A DNA stretch of 64,000 bases from Cryptomeria japonica (taxonomy: Eukaryota > Streptophyta > Pinopsida > Cupressales > Cupressaceae): the NCBI RefSeq assembly GCF_030272615.1, contig NC_081414.1, forward strand, positions 781,176,119 to 781,240,118, written 5' to 3'. Below are positions 35,109-46,197 of the stretch, piece by piece; the first letter of the stretch is position 1, and each line of letters starts with the position of its first letter. The notes under the pieces are model-generated. The model had not been told where the DNA came from, made no database searches, and worked only from the letters and a program-made list of their open reading frames with translations. The translations under genes were made by a program, and so were the position numbers.

Positions 35109-35456
35109 ACAATTAGAGCATGGCATCAGACTGGCAGGAATTAACAAAGAAATCTTTTTCCGACTTTGATGAAGGAGAGCTACTTCTCAGGGGAAGTAGT
35201 TGGCTATAACAATTGGTATTTGTAATTAGTTCTATGAACTAGTTGTATCTGTTTTTTGTATTTCTTTGGCATTTGATGTCAAAGGGGGAGTGATATCTAT
35301 GGAAAAACACATTATCTTTTGGAGAGATATTATACATTTTGATTCCTGGTAATTGATCTCTTTGGGAGATTATTGGTTTATGGTTTTTGGCATTTTTGCT
35401 TTGGCACTTAGATGGTTTTTCCATCTTGTGTTGCCATCAATGTCAAAGGGGGAGAT
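35109..35456 (+). other. copia 3' untranslated tail and polypurine tract
   Basis: No gene. The stretch repeats AAAGGGGGAG twice, internally at about 35280-35290 and again just before the LTR (about 35445-35456); only the latter is placed as the working polypurine tract. It is nearly the same as 29637-30014. Confidence 0.85.
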
Positions 35457-36548
35457 TGTTGGTATTATGGATGTGATTCATTGGTTTTGTCATTGATGTC
35501 AACACTTGTCAACACTTATCAGCACTGGAGATCTTTGGTTATGTTCACCGACATGTTCAGTGACTTATGCACAGTCACCGGTATCTGGTTCACTGGTAGG
35601 TTATATTGTTCACCAGCATAGAGGATGACTTGTTATCATCTGGAGATTACTTGGTTATGTCAAAGACATGGTTTGGACACTTGGTTATGGTGATTTGGTT
35701 ATTGGTTTAATCGAGTATGCATATTTGTTGTTACCGGCAAATTGGTCTAGGTTATGGACCGACAAGTGTTATCTATTCTAGATCAACATGACACATTATG
35801 GAGATGATTTATTGATTGGTTATTATTGTAAATGCATTAAGCTGACATGATGCATCACATATTGATTCATTTGTAATTGATTTAATTGTAATATTCTTAG
35901 TGAACCGACCTACACATTTGGTCTTAGGATTTGGTATATATGTAAGATATCATTTGTGAGATTAAGTCGAAAGGAGATAGGGAATGTAATAGGTATTAAA
36001 AGGTTGTAATATTTGGTATATGTGAATATAATAAGAGCTATACATGCAGAAATCATTTCAAGGTTCAAGGAATGTATGAAGAAGATAATTAGAGCTTAAC
36101 CGATACGAAATCCACCATATGAAGATGTTATTTTGAGCAGTACATTATCATTGGATTTAACCATCCAATTGTAGTTAGTGTGACTCCCATTTTTTGATTG
36201 AGCAGTGAGATCTAGGCAGTTGGCCTTTTTGCATGTGCAGACCACATTTGTACACACATACTATCCACAGTAGTATCATCTAATTGTGGGTAAGGTTTCC
36301 CACTGTTGTTTTTCCCCTTACAAGGTTTCCACATACAAATATCTATGTTATGTGCTATGGATGTTATTTGTCTTCCTGTTTCATGCATTAAACTTTACCG
36401 CTACTATAATTAATTGTTAAACTGTCAACCGACATTAAGTTTGGTTTACTAGTATTATGGATTAAGTTTGATTAAGTTATATTTGGGCTAAAATTAATAG
36501 ACAACTGATTCACCCACCCCCCCTCTTAGTTGCCTCCGGGTACTAACA
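35457..36548 (+). repeat. 3' LTR of copia element
   Basis: 1092 bp, TGTTGGTATTATGG to CTAACA. It differs from the LTR at 30015 at roughly one base in eight over the first 350 bases by eye, and it keeps the ~110 bases that copy lacks. The hairpin module is at 36299-36340. Confidence 0.92.
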
Positions 36549-37858
36549 ACGACAAAACCTATGTCATTTGATCTGAAGGAAGTAGAGATTCACACCATTG
36601 TATTTAGTGTATTTATTACTATTTTGGATAACTTGAAGAGTGGGTGAGATACTCACCTAAGATCCTTGAAGATCATTTTTACTAACATCTTCAAGTATTC
36701 GTAGAATATATTCGACAAGTATCTCTATATATAAGTTTTGGGTAGCACCCCATCTTTGGCATTTCTTTAAAAGGAGGAGAGAAACGGTGAAAAATGTACA
36801 ATATGGAAGAGTGTAATTCTTTGTCTAAGCGGGAGCCTTAGAAATTCTTTTGATCTGGTGTACAGTGTTGAACACTTAGCCATTTTTTTCACAAGTGTTT
36901 CCATCAATGCCAAAGGGGGAGATTTTTCACAATTGGCACTCATCTAGTGGCTTTTGATGGTTTATTACTAGTTTAGGGTTGCCATTGATGGCAACTCCTC
37001 ATGGAGATATGATCCAATGGCCTTAATTCTTCTCAATTAGAAGCGGATGTCAATCGGTAGCCAGTTAATCGGTGTTTTAGGAAGAATAAACCAGTTCTAG
37101 GTTTGAAAGCTTTCTGGTTATTGCAGTGCATTATGTCATGTTTGGATTGATAAAGCTGATATAGAAACATCATTCTATTATTATTTTGGTGATCCGGTCA
37201 ATTCGACATGTGATTACACATTACACAAGTAGGATGACATGATAAATGACCGTTTTGTGATTGTCGGTATATAAGTTTGGTGTAGATGATCTATTTGGAG
37301 GATGGTATGATTGTATATGAGTGAGTGGTGATTGAGAATCTATTTTGGCATAGTTTCACGTGCACATTCCTAATTCAGTAGCTGACTGAAATAGTGAATA
37401 GGCCAAAATAGAGTAGATCTACAGAGGTGACCCAGTTAGTATATTTGGCACTCAACCGGAACTAATCCAAGCATTGTAGATTTTATTTTAGAGTTCCTTT
37501 TGTTGTAATTCACCATTGTAACTAATTAGTAAGGAAGTGAGCCTTTCAAGGTGGTAGCCCTTATTGTATTTGAGCAGTAAGCTCTGGGCAGTGTGCTTGA
37601 ATTCTTATGTATTCCCCATATTATAATATTGGTTTTCTACTGGCCATAGTGGAATAATATTGGTTCAAATCCCACCATGGTTTTTCCCATTTGGGTTTCC
37701 ATGTAAAAATTTGGTGTTATTCTTTTGTGGTTGTTTGTTCTATGTTTTTGCATTCTAATTACATATTAATGTTTGTGGTGCTTTAAAGTTAAGTTTGAAA
37801 ATCTGCTAACTGGTAGAGAATTGATTCATCCTCTTCTCAGTGATCCCTGATTCCAACA
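36549..37858 (+). repeat. 3' tail and LTR of a second copia-type family
   Basis: Bases 36549-36923 look like interior 3' sequence and end with AAAGGGGGAGAT (36912-36923). The LTR then runs about 36924-37858, ending GATTCCAACA. Its first base pair is decayed (TT for TG). A hairpin module lies at 37673-37710. No primer site follows at 37859, so this is a 3' LTR whose element body is missing or displaced to the left by the copia array. Confidence 0.65.
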
Positions 37859-38640
37859 TATCTTTTATTCCTATTGTATACACTATTCCTCTATTTGTGT
37901 TTTGTGTATTCTTAGTTTCTTTTCTTGGGTTCCCATTCCCTTGAGTTTATAATTTTATTCCCCCATTTCCTACATCTTTGTCACTCTGGTTTAGGTTTTC
38001 ATCAATTAGGGTTTCAAAATTATCATTCCTACCCTTGGCTCCATGAGCCTTTGTCTCATCTTTATGAGCTAAGGAACTTTCCTCTCCTAAAAACATCACC
38101 CAAGTTAATGTAGGTATTGCTTGTTCCAACCCCTTCATAACTTTCAACTTAATAAACCCATGGTGTGTGTAGTGTCCTAAATTATGTTCAATGCATTTAT
38201 GACACTTACACATTGCGCCTGGTGCATTTATGACAATGCTCATGATAAATATCCTATTACTTTGGCATCATGAGCTCAAAAGATAGATTGTCCCCAATTG
38301 CCCTTAGACCTCATTTGGGACCATCTTGGTATGGATAGTAGCACATCGTGTAGACGTATGTGTTCCTCACTAAAGTCCTATCAAATTCCCAAATATGGAA
38401 TCATATATCCCACATCAAACATTTTTGGACTTGTGACCCTTCACTTGAATGAATCTCTAATGGCTATCCTTGGCTATTCATTGTATTAAAACCAAATCAT
38501 CTTGTTTATTGAAATCTCTAGACACTCTTGGAAAGAAAGCTCTCAAGGAAATACTCTCTCATGTTCTTGGCTCTCATTGTAAACATAACTATTGACTTGC
38601 AATAGTAATACTATCTCAAGCTTCATCACGCTCCTATCTA
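37859..38640. other. repeat-like sequence, no gene recognised
   Basis: AT-rich sequence with phrases common in plant LTRs (about 38540-38640), but I can find neither its partner nor its ends. No domain-bearing frame. Confidence 0.4.
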
Positions 38641-39503
38641 AAGAAAGTGGTTTGTAAATTTAGAGGAGACCATCAAAGAAGCAAATCAAGGACAATCGGT
38701 TTATGTGTTGAATGTGGTTAACTCTAAACCAGTATCAGTGTTCCAACCGGTATTCATTGATTATATGATGAGTTACCCCTAACTGACAGATTTGGTGGAA
38801 ATTTGTGATAAGTTATGTTATATTGTCTAGGCACGCTGCACCTAGGAAATTGTGATATGATTCTTATGCCGACATGAAATCTAATGTCCATTTAATGAAA
38901 TTATGATGAACTATTTTGACATATGATATGATGCAAGATAGAAGTGTTAAGTTGTTGAAGGCATTATAGAAATATGTTGGTGATGCAGTTTTGATTAAGC
39001 AGAAGAGGATCTATTCAAGCAAGTTGTGCTACTTCTAGATCACACCACCTATTGTTTTCTAATCACTACAATAGTCAAATCCCCTAAATGGGTAACCTCT
39101 AACAAGCTTCAATGTACAAATCCTTTAACAAGGTCATCCATTATTAACAGGGTACTACCTTTAATAGGGTATAGCTCCTTACAAAGCTTTGGGATCTTTA
39201 ATAGGATTCGCTCCTAGCAGAGCACTTTTGTAGACCTTAACCGATCAGTTATCTATTACTACAAATAGTTAACTTGTGAGTCCCATCTCACCGTGGTTTT
39301 TCCCATTTGGATTTTCCATGTATAAACACTTGTGTTATGGTGGATGTTTTAATTATTGTGGATGTTTTAATATCATTTTGGATTGCATGCATAGTGTTTG
39401 GTAAACTTGTTAAGTATCTCTATCGGTCAATTTTTAAAGTGGTATTGTTTTTGTTGTCACTGATTCACCCCCCCCACTTTCAATTCTTTATAAGTCTATC
39501 AAT

Positions 39504-39515
39504 TGGTATTAGAGC
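39504..39515 (+). promoter_or_regulatory. primer-binding site (initiator Met tRNA type)
   Basis: TGGTATTAGAGC; one C-to-T change from the standard copia site. It fixes the LTR end at 39501. Confidence 0.85.
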
Positions 39516-39587
39516 GTAACTTCCTTAAGGCTTAATCACTTTGAAGGAAACCCTAAATCCACCATGAGGGATATGAGCTAATTTGAG

Positions 39588-40775
39588 ATGGCTAGAGTTC
39601 TTCAAGCTACCGAGGAAGATCTTGATACCCTAAGGGTTAGATTTAAAGCTTCACAAGTCAAAAGGAGAGAGCTGACTAAACAACTATTGGAAATATCTGA
39701 TAATAGTTCTTCAGATGAAGCTAACATTGATGCATTGGCTGAAGAAGTTGATAAACTAAACAGTGAAAAGCTAAATCAAAGAAGAGAGTTAGAAGCCCTA
39801 ACTATCCACATGAGCCAAGAGCTTGAAGCAAGAAGGGCAGTTGGAGACCTAATCAAAGAAAGAGATCATGAGATTGTTAAGATCAAACATGAGAATGCAA
39901 CTTTGCATGATCATTGGCATGAAGAAAAAGAAGAAAAACAGGCTTTGTAGCTAGATCTTGAAATGGCAACATGTCTAAGAGAGACTCTTACAAAACAGAA
40001 TGAAGATCTTACCAGAGAGCTCACTAAGGCTAATGGAAAGATGGAAAAGTTCAATAAGAGTTCTACTATGCTGGACGAGCATATCCAATCTCAGAGGATG
40101 AAAGGTGATACATCTGGACTAGGCTTTAATACATCTGAGAAAGGAGAGTCTTTTGGTACAAAGAGCAACATTCACAAGGACAAAACTGCTCCTAAGGCTT
40201 ACAAGCCTACCGGTAAGAAAGATTTTAAACCTATTTGCTTTGTCTGTCATAAACCTAGACATACTACAAATGTGTGTAGAAAAATACCCAATGAGAATAT
40301 AGGCTATAATGCAAATGCTAGGTATGTATCTGGGAGATTTGAAGGTCATTGTTTTACATGGAACATGTATGGACATAGATCAATTCAATGTAGATATGGA
40401 TAAAATAATCCAGTACCTCACATGAATTGAAGACCTAATGGTAACTGGAGGAGAACCTATGACAACCGAAGTAACATGAACCCGCAAAAACCCTATGTCA
40501 ACTTGTTTAGTCCATTTGAAATGGAAAAGGTAACTACTATCATATGCACCATTTGTAACAATTATGATCATGTGTCTATGAACTGGAGAAGGAGAACAAG
40601 AAGAGGCAATGCACTTTCTTGGAGATCATCTAGAATGGCTTGCTATCATTGTCACAAACCGGGACGAATGGTGAAGTTTTGTAGAACCAGAAAGAATAAA
40701 CTGGTGAACTACTCTGAAGATCATAAAGGTAAGCATAATGTAAATATTGAGAAAACCAGAGAGGATATGAATTGA
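39588..40775 (+). pseudogene. gag-like protein: coiled coil and four zinc-knuckle units (broken)
   Basis: The frame 39588-39950 is charged and heptad-like (Glu/Lys/Leu/Arg-rich), a likely coiled coil. A single stop separates it from 39963-40403 in the same frame. Four knuckle units follow: CFVCHKPRHTTNVC (intact), CFTWNMYGHRSIQC (second Cys now Trp), CTICNNYDHVSMNW (last Cys now Trp) and CYHCHKPGRMVKFC (His now Arg). Copia gags usually have one. No protease, integrase or RT follows. It would package RNA; here only one knuckle could bind zinc. Confidence 0.78.
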
Positions 40776-40825
40776 ATCTGGTAAAAGAAGAGTGAGGATA
40801 AACCTACAAAAGAATCTAATCCTTC

Positions 40826-41040
40826 ATCGTGGTTTTTCCCATTTGGGTTTTCCACGTATAAATGCTTATGTTATGGTGGATGTTTTACTTATTGTGGATG
40901 CTTTAATATCATTTTGGATTGCATACATAGTGTTTGGTAAACTTGTTAAGTATCTCTACCAGTCAGTGTTTAAAGTGGTATTGTTTTTGCTGTCACTGAT
41001 TCACTCCCCCCCCCCCTCTCAGTGCTTTATAAGTCTATCA
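40826..41040 (+). repeat. 3' LTR end fragment of third copia-type family
   Basis: Near-copy of 39290-39501: the hairpin module, then TATGGTGGATGTTTTA, a C-run at 41006-41017 and the end CTATCA. Confidence 0.88.
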
Positions 41041-41046
41041 ACCTCC

Positions 41047-41640
41047 ACCCATGGTCAAGTGTCCTAATGATTATGATCTTGTTGAAAAACTTAAAGTTAC
41101 TCCTACTATAATCTCACTATAGGATTTTCTTCTTCCAACCCCGATGTATCAAGGTATACTACAAGAAGCTTTGCAAAATATTTCGTTGTGTTCTTCTAGA
41201 GGACTAGTGGATATACATGTGTTGATGGATCATATTCATGCAAATACACCAGATATTACATTCTATCCCCATAAAACTGCACCTATTGAAGCAAAGAACT
41301 TGGATGATCTGTTAATGACAATCATTCATGTTAATGGTTTTAGCATTAGACAAACCCTTGTCAATATAATCTCTCCATTTAATGTGTGTCGTTTGGATCT
41401 ATTGTCAAAGATTAAGGTGGATCCAAATGCCTTAGTAGCATCTTCTTTGTTCATCTAAGGTTTTGATAATAGTGGAAAGATTTATTTGGGAATGGTAATA
41501 TTGTATTTGAAAGTTGAACTCATCACCATTCCAACTCTTGTAAATGTGATGTCGAGTACTTTATCTTACAACCTTCTCTTGGATGGTCCATAGCTTCATT
41601 CTCTGGGAGATGTTTCTTTCAGACTTCATGTCTGTTAGCC
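41047..41640 (+). pseudogene. Ty3/gypsy protease fragment (broken)
   Basis: The frame 41144-41458 and its continuation carry INIISPFNVCRLDLL-like sequence, then GFDNSGKIYLG and SYNLLLDGP. These match the C-terminal half of gypsy retropepsins (the ...NILLGRPW block). The catalytic Asp-Ser/Thr-Gly is not readable. It is probably part of the same element type as the pol at 47700-51500. Confidence 0.6.
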
Positions 41641-42345
41641 CCAATTTGAACTTGTCAAAATTTAAACTTTTGGTGTCAAAATCCTCATATTGATAAGCTC
41701 ATGATAAAAAAAACTATTATAAATGAGGGTTTTCATGTCAACAAGTACAATGTATTGGCCTTCTCACTTACTTGTCAAAGTAATCTAAATTATCGATTGG
41801 TGTTATCAAAGCAAGCAAAAAGTTTGATGAGACATTGTTTGTAGAAGCTATCATCAAGTTTTTTCACTTTAATTAAACACCGATAATAGTTATGAAGGGG
41901 CATTAGAATCTAATTGAAGTTGATGAAACACTAACAAGGTGATGCAAATCGGTGTTTTGTCCAAGAAATACAAGTCACTAAAAGGGGAACGCTATGTTGT
42001 ATTTAATATGTTCATCGATAATTTTAGTATCATTGGCAAGTTGGTCAAGTTTTTAAAGATGCAGAGGTATTCAATCTCGAGGCATTATCGGTTTGAAAGA
42101 TGCCGATGCATTCTCATTCATTAAATAATTAGTTATTCTAACTCCTACAGTGGCAATTTTTGAAAGTTGAACAAAATTTAGATGGAGCTGTTGGGATTCG
42201 ACATGTTTGTGTTAGCAAAGAAGAAGACGATACGTAAGTTAGTTATTATAAATGACTTATTACAAATGCATTTGAAGCTCTCAAATAGGAAAAGCATGTA
42301 ATACGAAACGACTTTAAGCTAACATCATTGTTAGTTAAAAAAGCT
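41641..42345. other. gypsy-related untranslated sequence
   Basis: No gene. Parts of 41620-42150 resemble 46680-47300, for example a GATGCATTCT(C/T)A...AT(C/T)A stretch in both. They are probably two copies of the same gypsy non-coding region. Confidence 0.45.
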
Positions 42346-42349
42346 AAAT

Positions 42350-43110
42350 CCCACCAATCTCTACGGTTATGAAAGACATGCGTGCATGCGTAGTGTGCAA
42401 GAAAAGACTGAATTGTTTCGTAGAATACCTAAAAGAAATGTCGCTTCACAGTGCAATGATCAAGAGATTCACAGAAAATCGATTTGTTGATCAGGCTTTT
42501 CATACTTTCAAGAATATGCAGTTGGAAGGTGTACAACCAAATTATTTCACAATTGAAAATAATGCGAGCACCAAAACAGTGTGTGGATATTCATCAAATC
42601 ATAATTGATAAGCGCCAAATATTTGATAGATGCACATGCATAATGTGGAACCATAGACAAAAAGAACATCTCCAAGGTCTCGTCGTCTTGAAGCAATATC
42701 ATCTAATGCGATGCAATGATTGCGGCTGTGCACCAAATATATTTGTTGAAAATTATTTATGAACATCAAAGAAGATGCAATTCAAAGACGTGAGGCCAAT
42801 TCCTACAAGCTTTGTCAGCATCTTCCCATACTCAAAAACGAGAATTTTGGAAAGTATCAAAATCGGTTGTAAACATGCATGCAGAACATGGAAAATCACA
42901 AATCAAGTGAAATGTTTAGCGTTCAAGTTGTGTACAAAATTGTGCTTTTAAAAAGACTTCACAAACATTCGAGCAAATGCAATTAATAAGACTAAAGTCA
43001 AATTCTACGACTTTACTGGAGCATCTTTCATGGTTGTGCAGAATGAGAACTTTAAAAGAGGTTACATCATTCATCAAAGCACAATGTATGGTCTTGGAAT
43101 GAAAATTGTG
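42350..43110 (+). pseudogene. pentatricopeptide repeat (PPR, PLS-type) pseudogene
   Basis: Plus-strand pieces in different frames read as PPR motifs in register. 42362-42460 has an ELFRRIPKRNVAS block. 42444-42557 has AMIKRFTENRFVDQAFHTF then MQLEGVQPNYFTI. 42568-42610 has KQCVDIHQIIID. 42773-42900 has KMQFKDVRPIPTSF. 42965-43100 has TFEQMQLIRLKSNSTT. The 35-residue spacing and the MQ...GVxPN signature are those of plant organelle RNA-editing PPR proteins, common and intronless in gymnosperms. At least three frame changes and stops destroy it. It lies among gypsy repeats and was probably moved or copied there. Confidence 0.75.
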
Positions 43111-43319
43111 ATATCGGTGGGAGAATATTAAGTTGTAGAAGTTTTCAAAGAAAATAGTTTTATTATGTTTCATTTCAAAAACAGTGATCACATTGGTGTG
43201 GAACACAGATGTCAATTCTTATCATAAATGAGAATATTACAATGAGGAAATGGAAGTTAATTGTTTGTGTTTGAAGGAATGTCGTGGGTATTAGTGATCA
43301 AGGTAGTGTTATAGTTGCA

Positions 43320-44390
43320 ACAACTTGGTCTTTTTCCTAACTTGTTAGTTTCAAATTGTCATTTTGTGACTTATGTCACTTGATGTTACTAAAGTTAGAA
43401 TTTGGATCTAATGTTTGTAAAAGTTAGCTAAATCCTAACTTGTCTTCAAAAGGGTAATTACTCTAAGTGTTCGTTTATGGTAGTTATCCTAAGTAACTAT
43501 TTAGGTAGTTATCTTAAGTAGTTATTCTAAGTGTTCACTTAGTTAGTTATCCTAAGTAGTTAGACCAAGTATTAATGAGGTAGTTATTCTCTCTAGCCTA
43601 TAAATACAAGGCCAATTAATTTGTAAAAATGGAGGAGGACTCTTACAAAGGGAAAACTCTAGAGAATTTTGTAGAGAAACTATTTGAGAACTTTTGGTTT
43701 TCACATTTTGTACACAAAGCTTTTGGACTTGTATATTTTCAAAATAATAATGAAGAATGCATTGAGTTCGTATGTGTTAAATGTATTCATGATTTATTGA
43801 ACTACTAATTTCTCGTTTGTTAAATTAGTAATCCCTTTGTGTATTAGTGGAATCTATTGGTTTTTAGTTTAATAATCTATGTAATTGACGTGATGAAGCA
43901 AATCATTTCCTGTTATCTTGTCTTGTCTATGCTAGTATAGCCTATATCTTCGTATGTTGAGATTTGTCATGCTTCTTTCATCATCATTGCATTTCTTAAA
44001 CCCATCTTGTGCTTAAACCCCTTTGAAATTGTTATTCATCGTGAATCTCATATGGTGTTTGTATGTCTACTTTTGGGTTTTCATTACTTATCTCTCTTTA
44101 GTTTTGTGTTTTCTCCTTTATGTACTTTCAGGTTAGAAGTACACAAAAATATTAAATACCCCCATCATATGAGGCAGTTGCCCCTCTCAAATGTAAAGGA
44201 ATATTATGGTCTCACCACAATCTCTCCAACTCTTGGAACAGTTGTCACTGCTCTTCGGGCAAATAGGGTCAATTTTGAAGGAGAATTCACAGTGACAACT
44301 CTATTTACCAGCATATTTTTGGCAACTCTACTGGGGAGAGAAATACCAATGTGTTTTCTTCCTCGGAAATTTTAAGGTACCTTTTTCAGA
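43320..44390 (+). repeat. probable 5' LTR of Tat-like gypsy element
   Basis: The promoter-like part has a TATA box (CCTATAAATACA, about 43598-43609), preceded by repeated TAGTTATC(C/T)TAAGT units (43480-43570). A possible primer site starting TGGCGAC is at about 44399. The exact ends are not certain, and no second copy was found in the window. The long frame 44007-44375 lies inside it and has no known domain. Confidence 0.5.
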
Positions 44391-44432
44391 ATGAAGGTTG
44401 GCGACTTTGTTTGAAATATCAAATTCAAAACA

Positions 44433-46197
44433 ATGGTTTGGTACAAAGGAAAGTTGGAAAGTGATAGTGAAAGTGATGATGAAGACTATTTATATCAAAA
44501 GAAGAAAGTTCATGATCAGCCCATACAAATTGAATTCTTGAAGAGCTTTTATGGTGGTATGCAGTTTACTCTTGATAAGATTCACCCCTCCTTATGTCAA
44601 GTGTTGCAAAATATTGAAGAACAGGATGGAAAAGAGATTGGTTTTGTTGCTTATAATAATTTACTTAAATTAACAACAATTGAAGAGAGATGAAGATAAA
44701 ATTTATCTTTCTCCTGTACTAGTTGTTCAACATAATCAAAGTCTTGATGATCTTGAACAAGTCATCTTCTTGAAAAATTTCTATGGTGGAAACCAACTTG
44801 GTCCTAGTAAAATTCATCCTTCTCTACTCCAATATTTGCAAGTAATTGAAGAGAAAGAAGGAAGGGTAAACTTGTTTCTTGCTCATGATCATTCACTTGA
44901 ACTAGAGGTAAACAACAACAATGATGAAGAAAAAGATCCTTATGTTTCACTTGTTTCTCAAAGAAATCAAGATCTTAATGATGGTGAACAAGTTCAATTT
45001 TTGAAAATCTTCTACGGTAATAGGCAACTTTATCTTAACAAAGTGCATCCTTCCTTGCTTCAAAAATTGGAAATGATTGAACAAAAAGAGGAGGGATACA
45101 ATTATTTTCTTGAAGATGTGCACATTCCCAATGAGATGTCTTATGATCCAAGTTTTGAAAAAGATCCATCATATTATGCATGTGTTGAGGAAGATGAAGC
45201 CATATCGGTTCACAAGGATACATGTCAAAAGAAAGATCAAAATAAAGTGTGTGAAGAAGAAAAAGAAGATTGCATCTATGTATGCCATGAGCATTATGAA
45301 GATTACCACAACAAGGAAGAAGTCTTCCATGAACCTAAAATCAAGGAGTTTGAAGAAAAGGTATCAAATGTTTTGAAGACTTCCATGGAGCCCAAGCTTC
45401 AATAAAATGATGAAGAGGAGAGAAATAAAGAGAAACCTTATATGGTTTTTCTTCTAAATTGGTGTCTTAATTCTTCTGATGATGATTTGCTTTGTGGAGA
45501 AGACATTCCTATTATTCCATCACCAATCAAATGAGATGATAGTAGCATTGATGATGTGAAAGTTTCAATAGCTTCTGAGCAACCTTTCATTGCCATGACC
45601 AATGGAGAGGCAACTACAAATATCTTCTTTTCCTTCATAATTGGAGACCTTTACTTTTGAAGATATTGATGTACTTCTAGATCAGCTTCAAGCATTAGGA
45701 AATGAGTCATCAAGTTTACATTCTTCATGATTCTTCCAAATTAAATATGAAACATTTAAATTCATTAGAGACGATAATAATAAAGAAACATTGATAAAGG
45801 AGATGGTTAATTGACCAATTTTTTAGTCTTTCCATTTTGGTGACTTACTTTTGGAAACTCCAGAAAAAAAGATTATTTTCTCTGTGGTGAAGGTGGCTAC
45901 CTAGATTCTTTGAAACCATCTAGTGAATCTATTTCTAGAAATATTTCTAGAGATGTGGAGGTATTCCCTTCTTCTTCATTCTCATATTCTATAGAGAAAT
46001 ATTTTTCTGAAATTTTAATGACAAAGGAAGAGGAAAGTATTTTGATAAAAGATGATCCTATGCTCCTAGAAGCTGACATTCAAGAAGAAGATTCAATCAT
46101 TGTATCTACACAAGTATCTTCAAATCATAAATTGTATAAAGGATGTCCAATTCAAGGCTTGATTTCATCCGATCCAAACAATCAGAGGGGTCTTTAG
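44433..46197 (+). pseudogene. acidic ORF with three 77-residue repeats (unknown function)
   Basis: I do not recognise this protein. The ATG at 44433 follows the putative primer site by about 30 bases. Three repeats start near 44529, 44761 and 44992, spaced 231-232 bases (77 codons). Each has FLKxFYG, then K(I/V)HPSLxQ, then IExxxG. A +1 frame change near 44680-44690 separates repeat 1 from repeats 2 and 3 (frame 44680-45405). The remainder to 46197 is acidic, Ser/Glu-rich and likely disordered, in three frames with stops. There is no zinc knuckle or protease. In Tat/Ogre-type gypsy elements an extra ORF can precede gag; that position fits. It could instead be a divergent gag. Confidence 0.6.

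Larger units (their letters stand above)
30015..36548 (+). mobile_element. Ty1/copia element, full length, in tandem array
   Basis: LTR (30015-30992), primer site, gag, protease, integrase, RT, RNase H, 3' untranslated tail, polypurine tract and LTR (35457-36548). No matching 5-base target duplication flanks it (GAGAT against ACGAC), as expected because the left neighbour is another copy's interior. The coding region runs from 31050 to 35108 with about a dozen stops or frame changes. A close relative of the same family starts at 62789. Confidence 0.93.
38650..41040 (+). mobile_element. truncated copia-type element with gag only (third family)
   Basis: The 5' LTR ends ...CTATCA at 39501, followed by primer site TGGTATTAGAGC (39504-39515), a gag-like gene (39588-40775) and the last 215 bases of the 3' LTR (40826-41040). 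These match 39290-39501 closely. Either pol and most of the 3' LTR were deleted, or the family never had pol. The 5' LTR start is not clear; 38650 is an estimate. Confidence 0.7.

Noticed and set aside
44007-44375. 122-codon plus-strand frame with a hydrophobic N-terminus
   Set aside because: It lies inside the probable gypsy LTR after its TATA box; no domain, and its end runs into the primer-site region.
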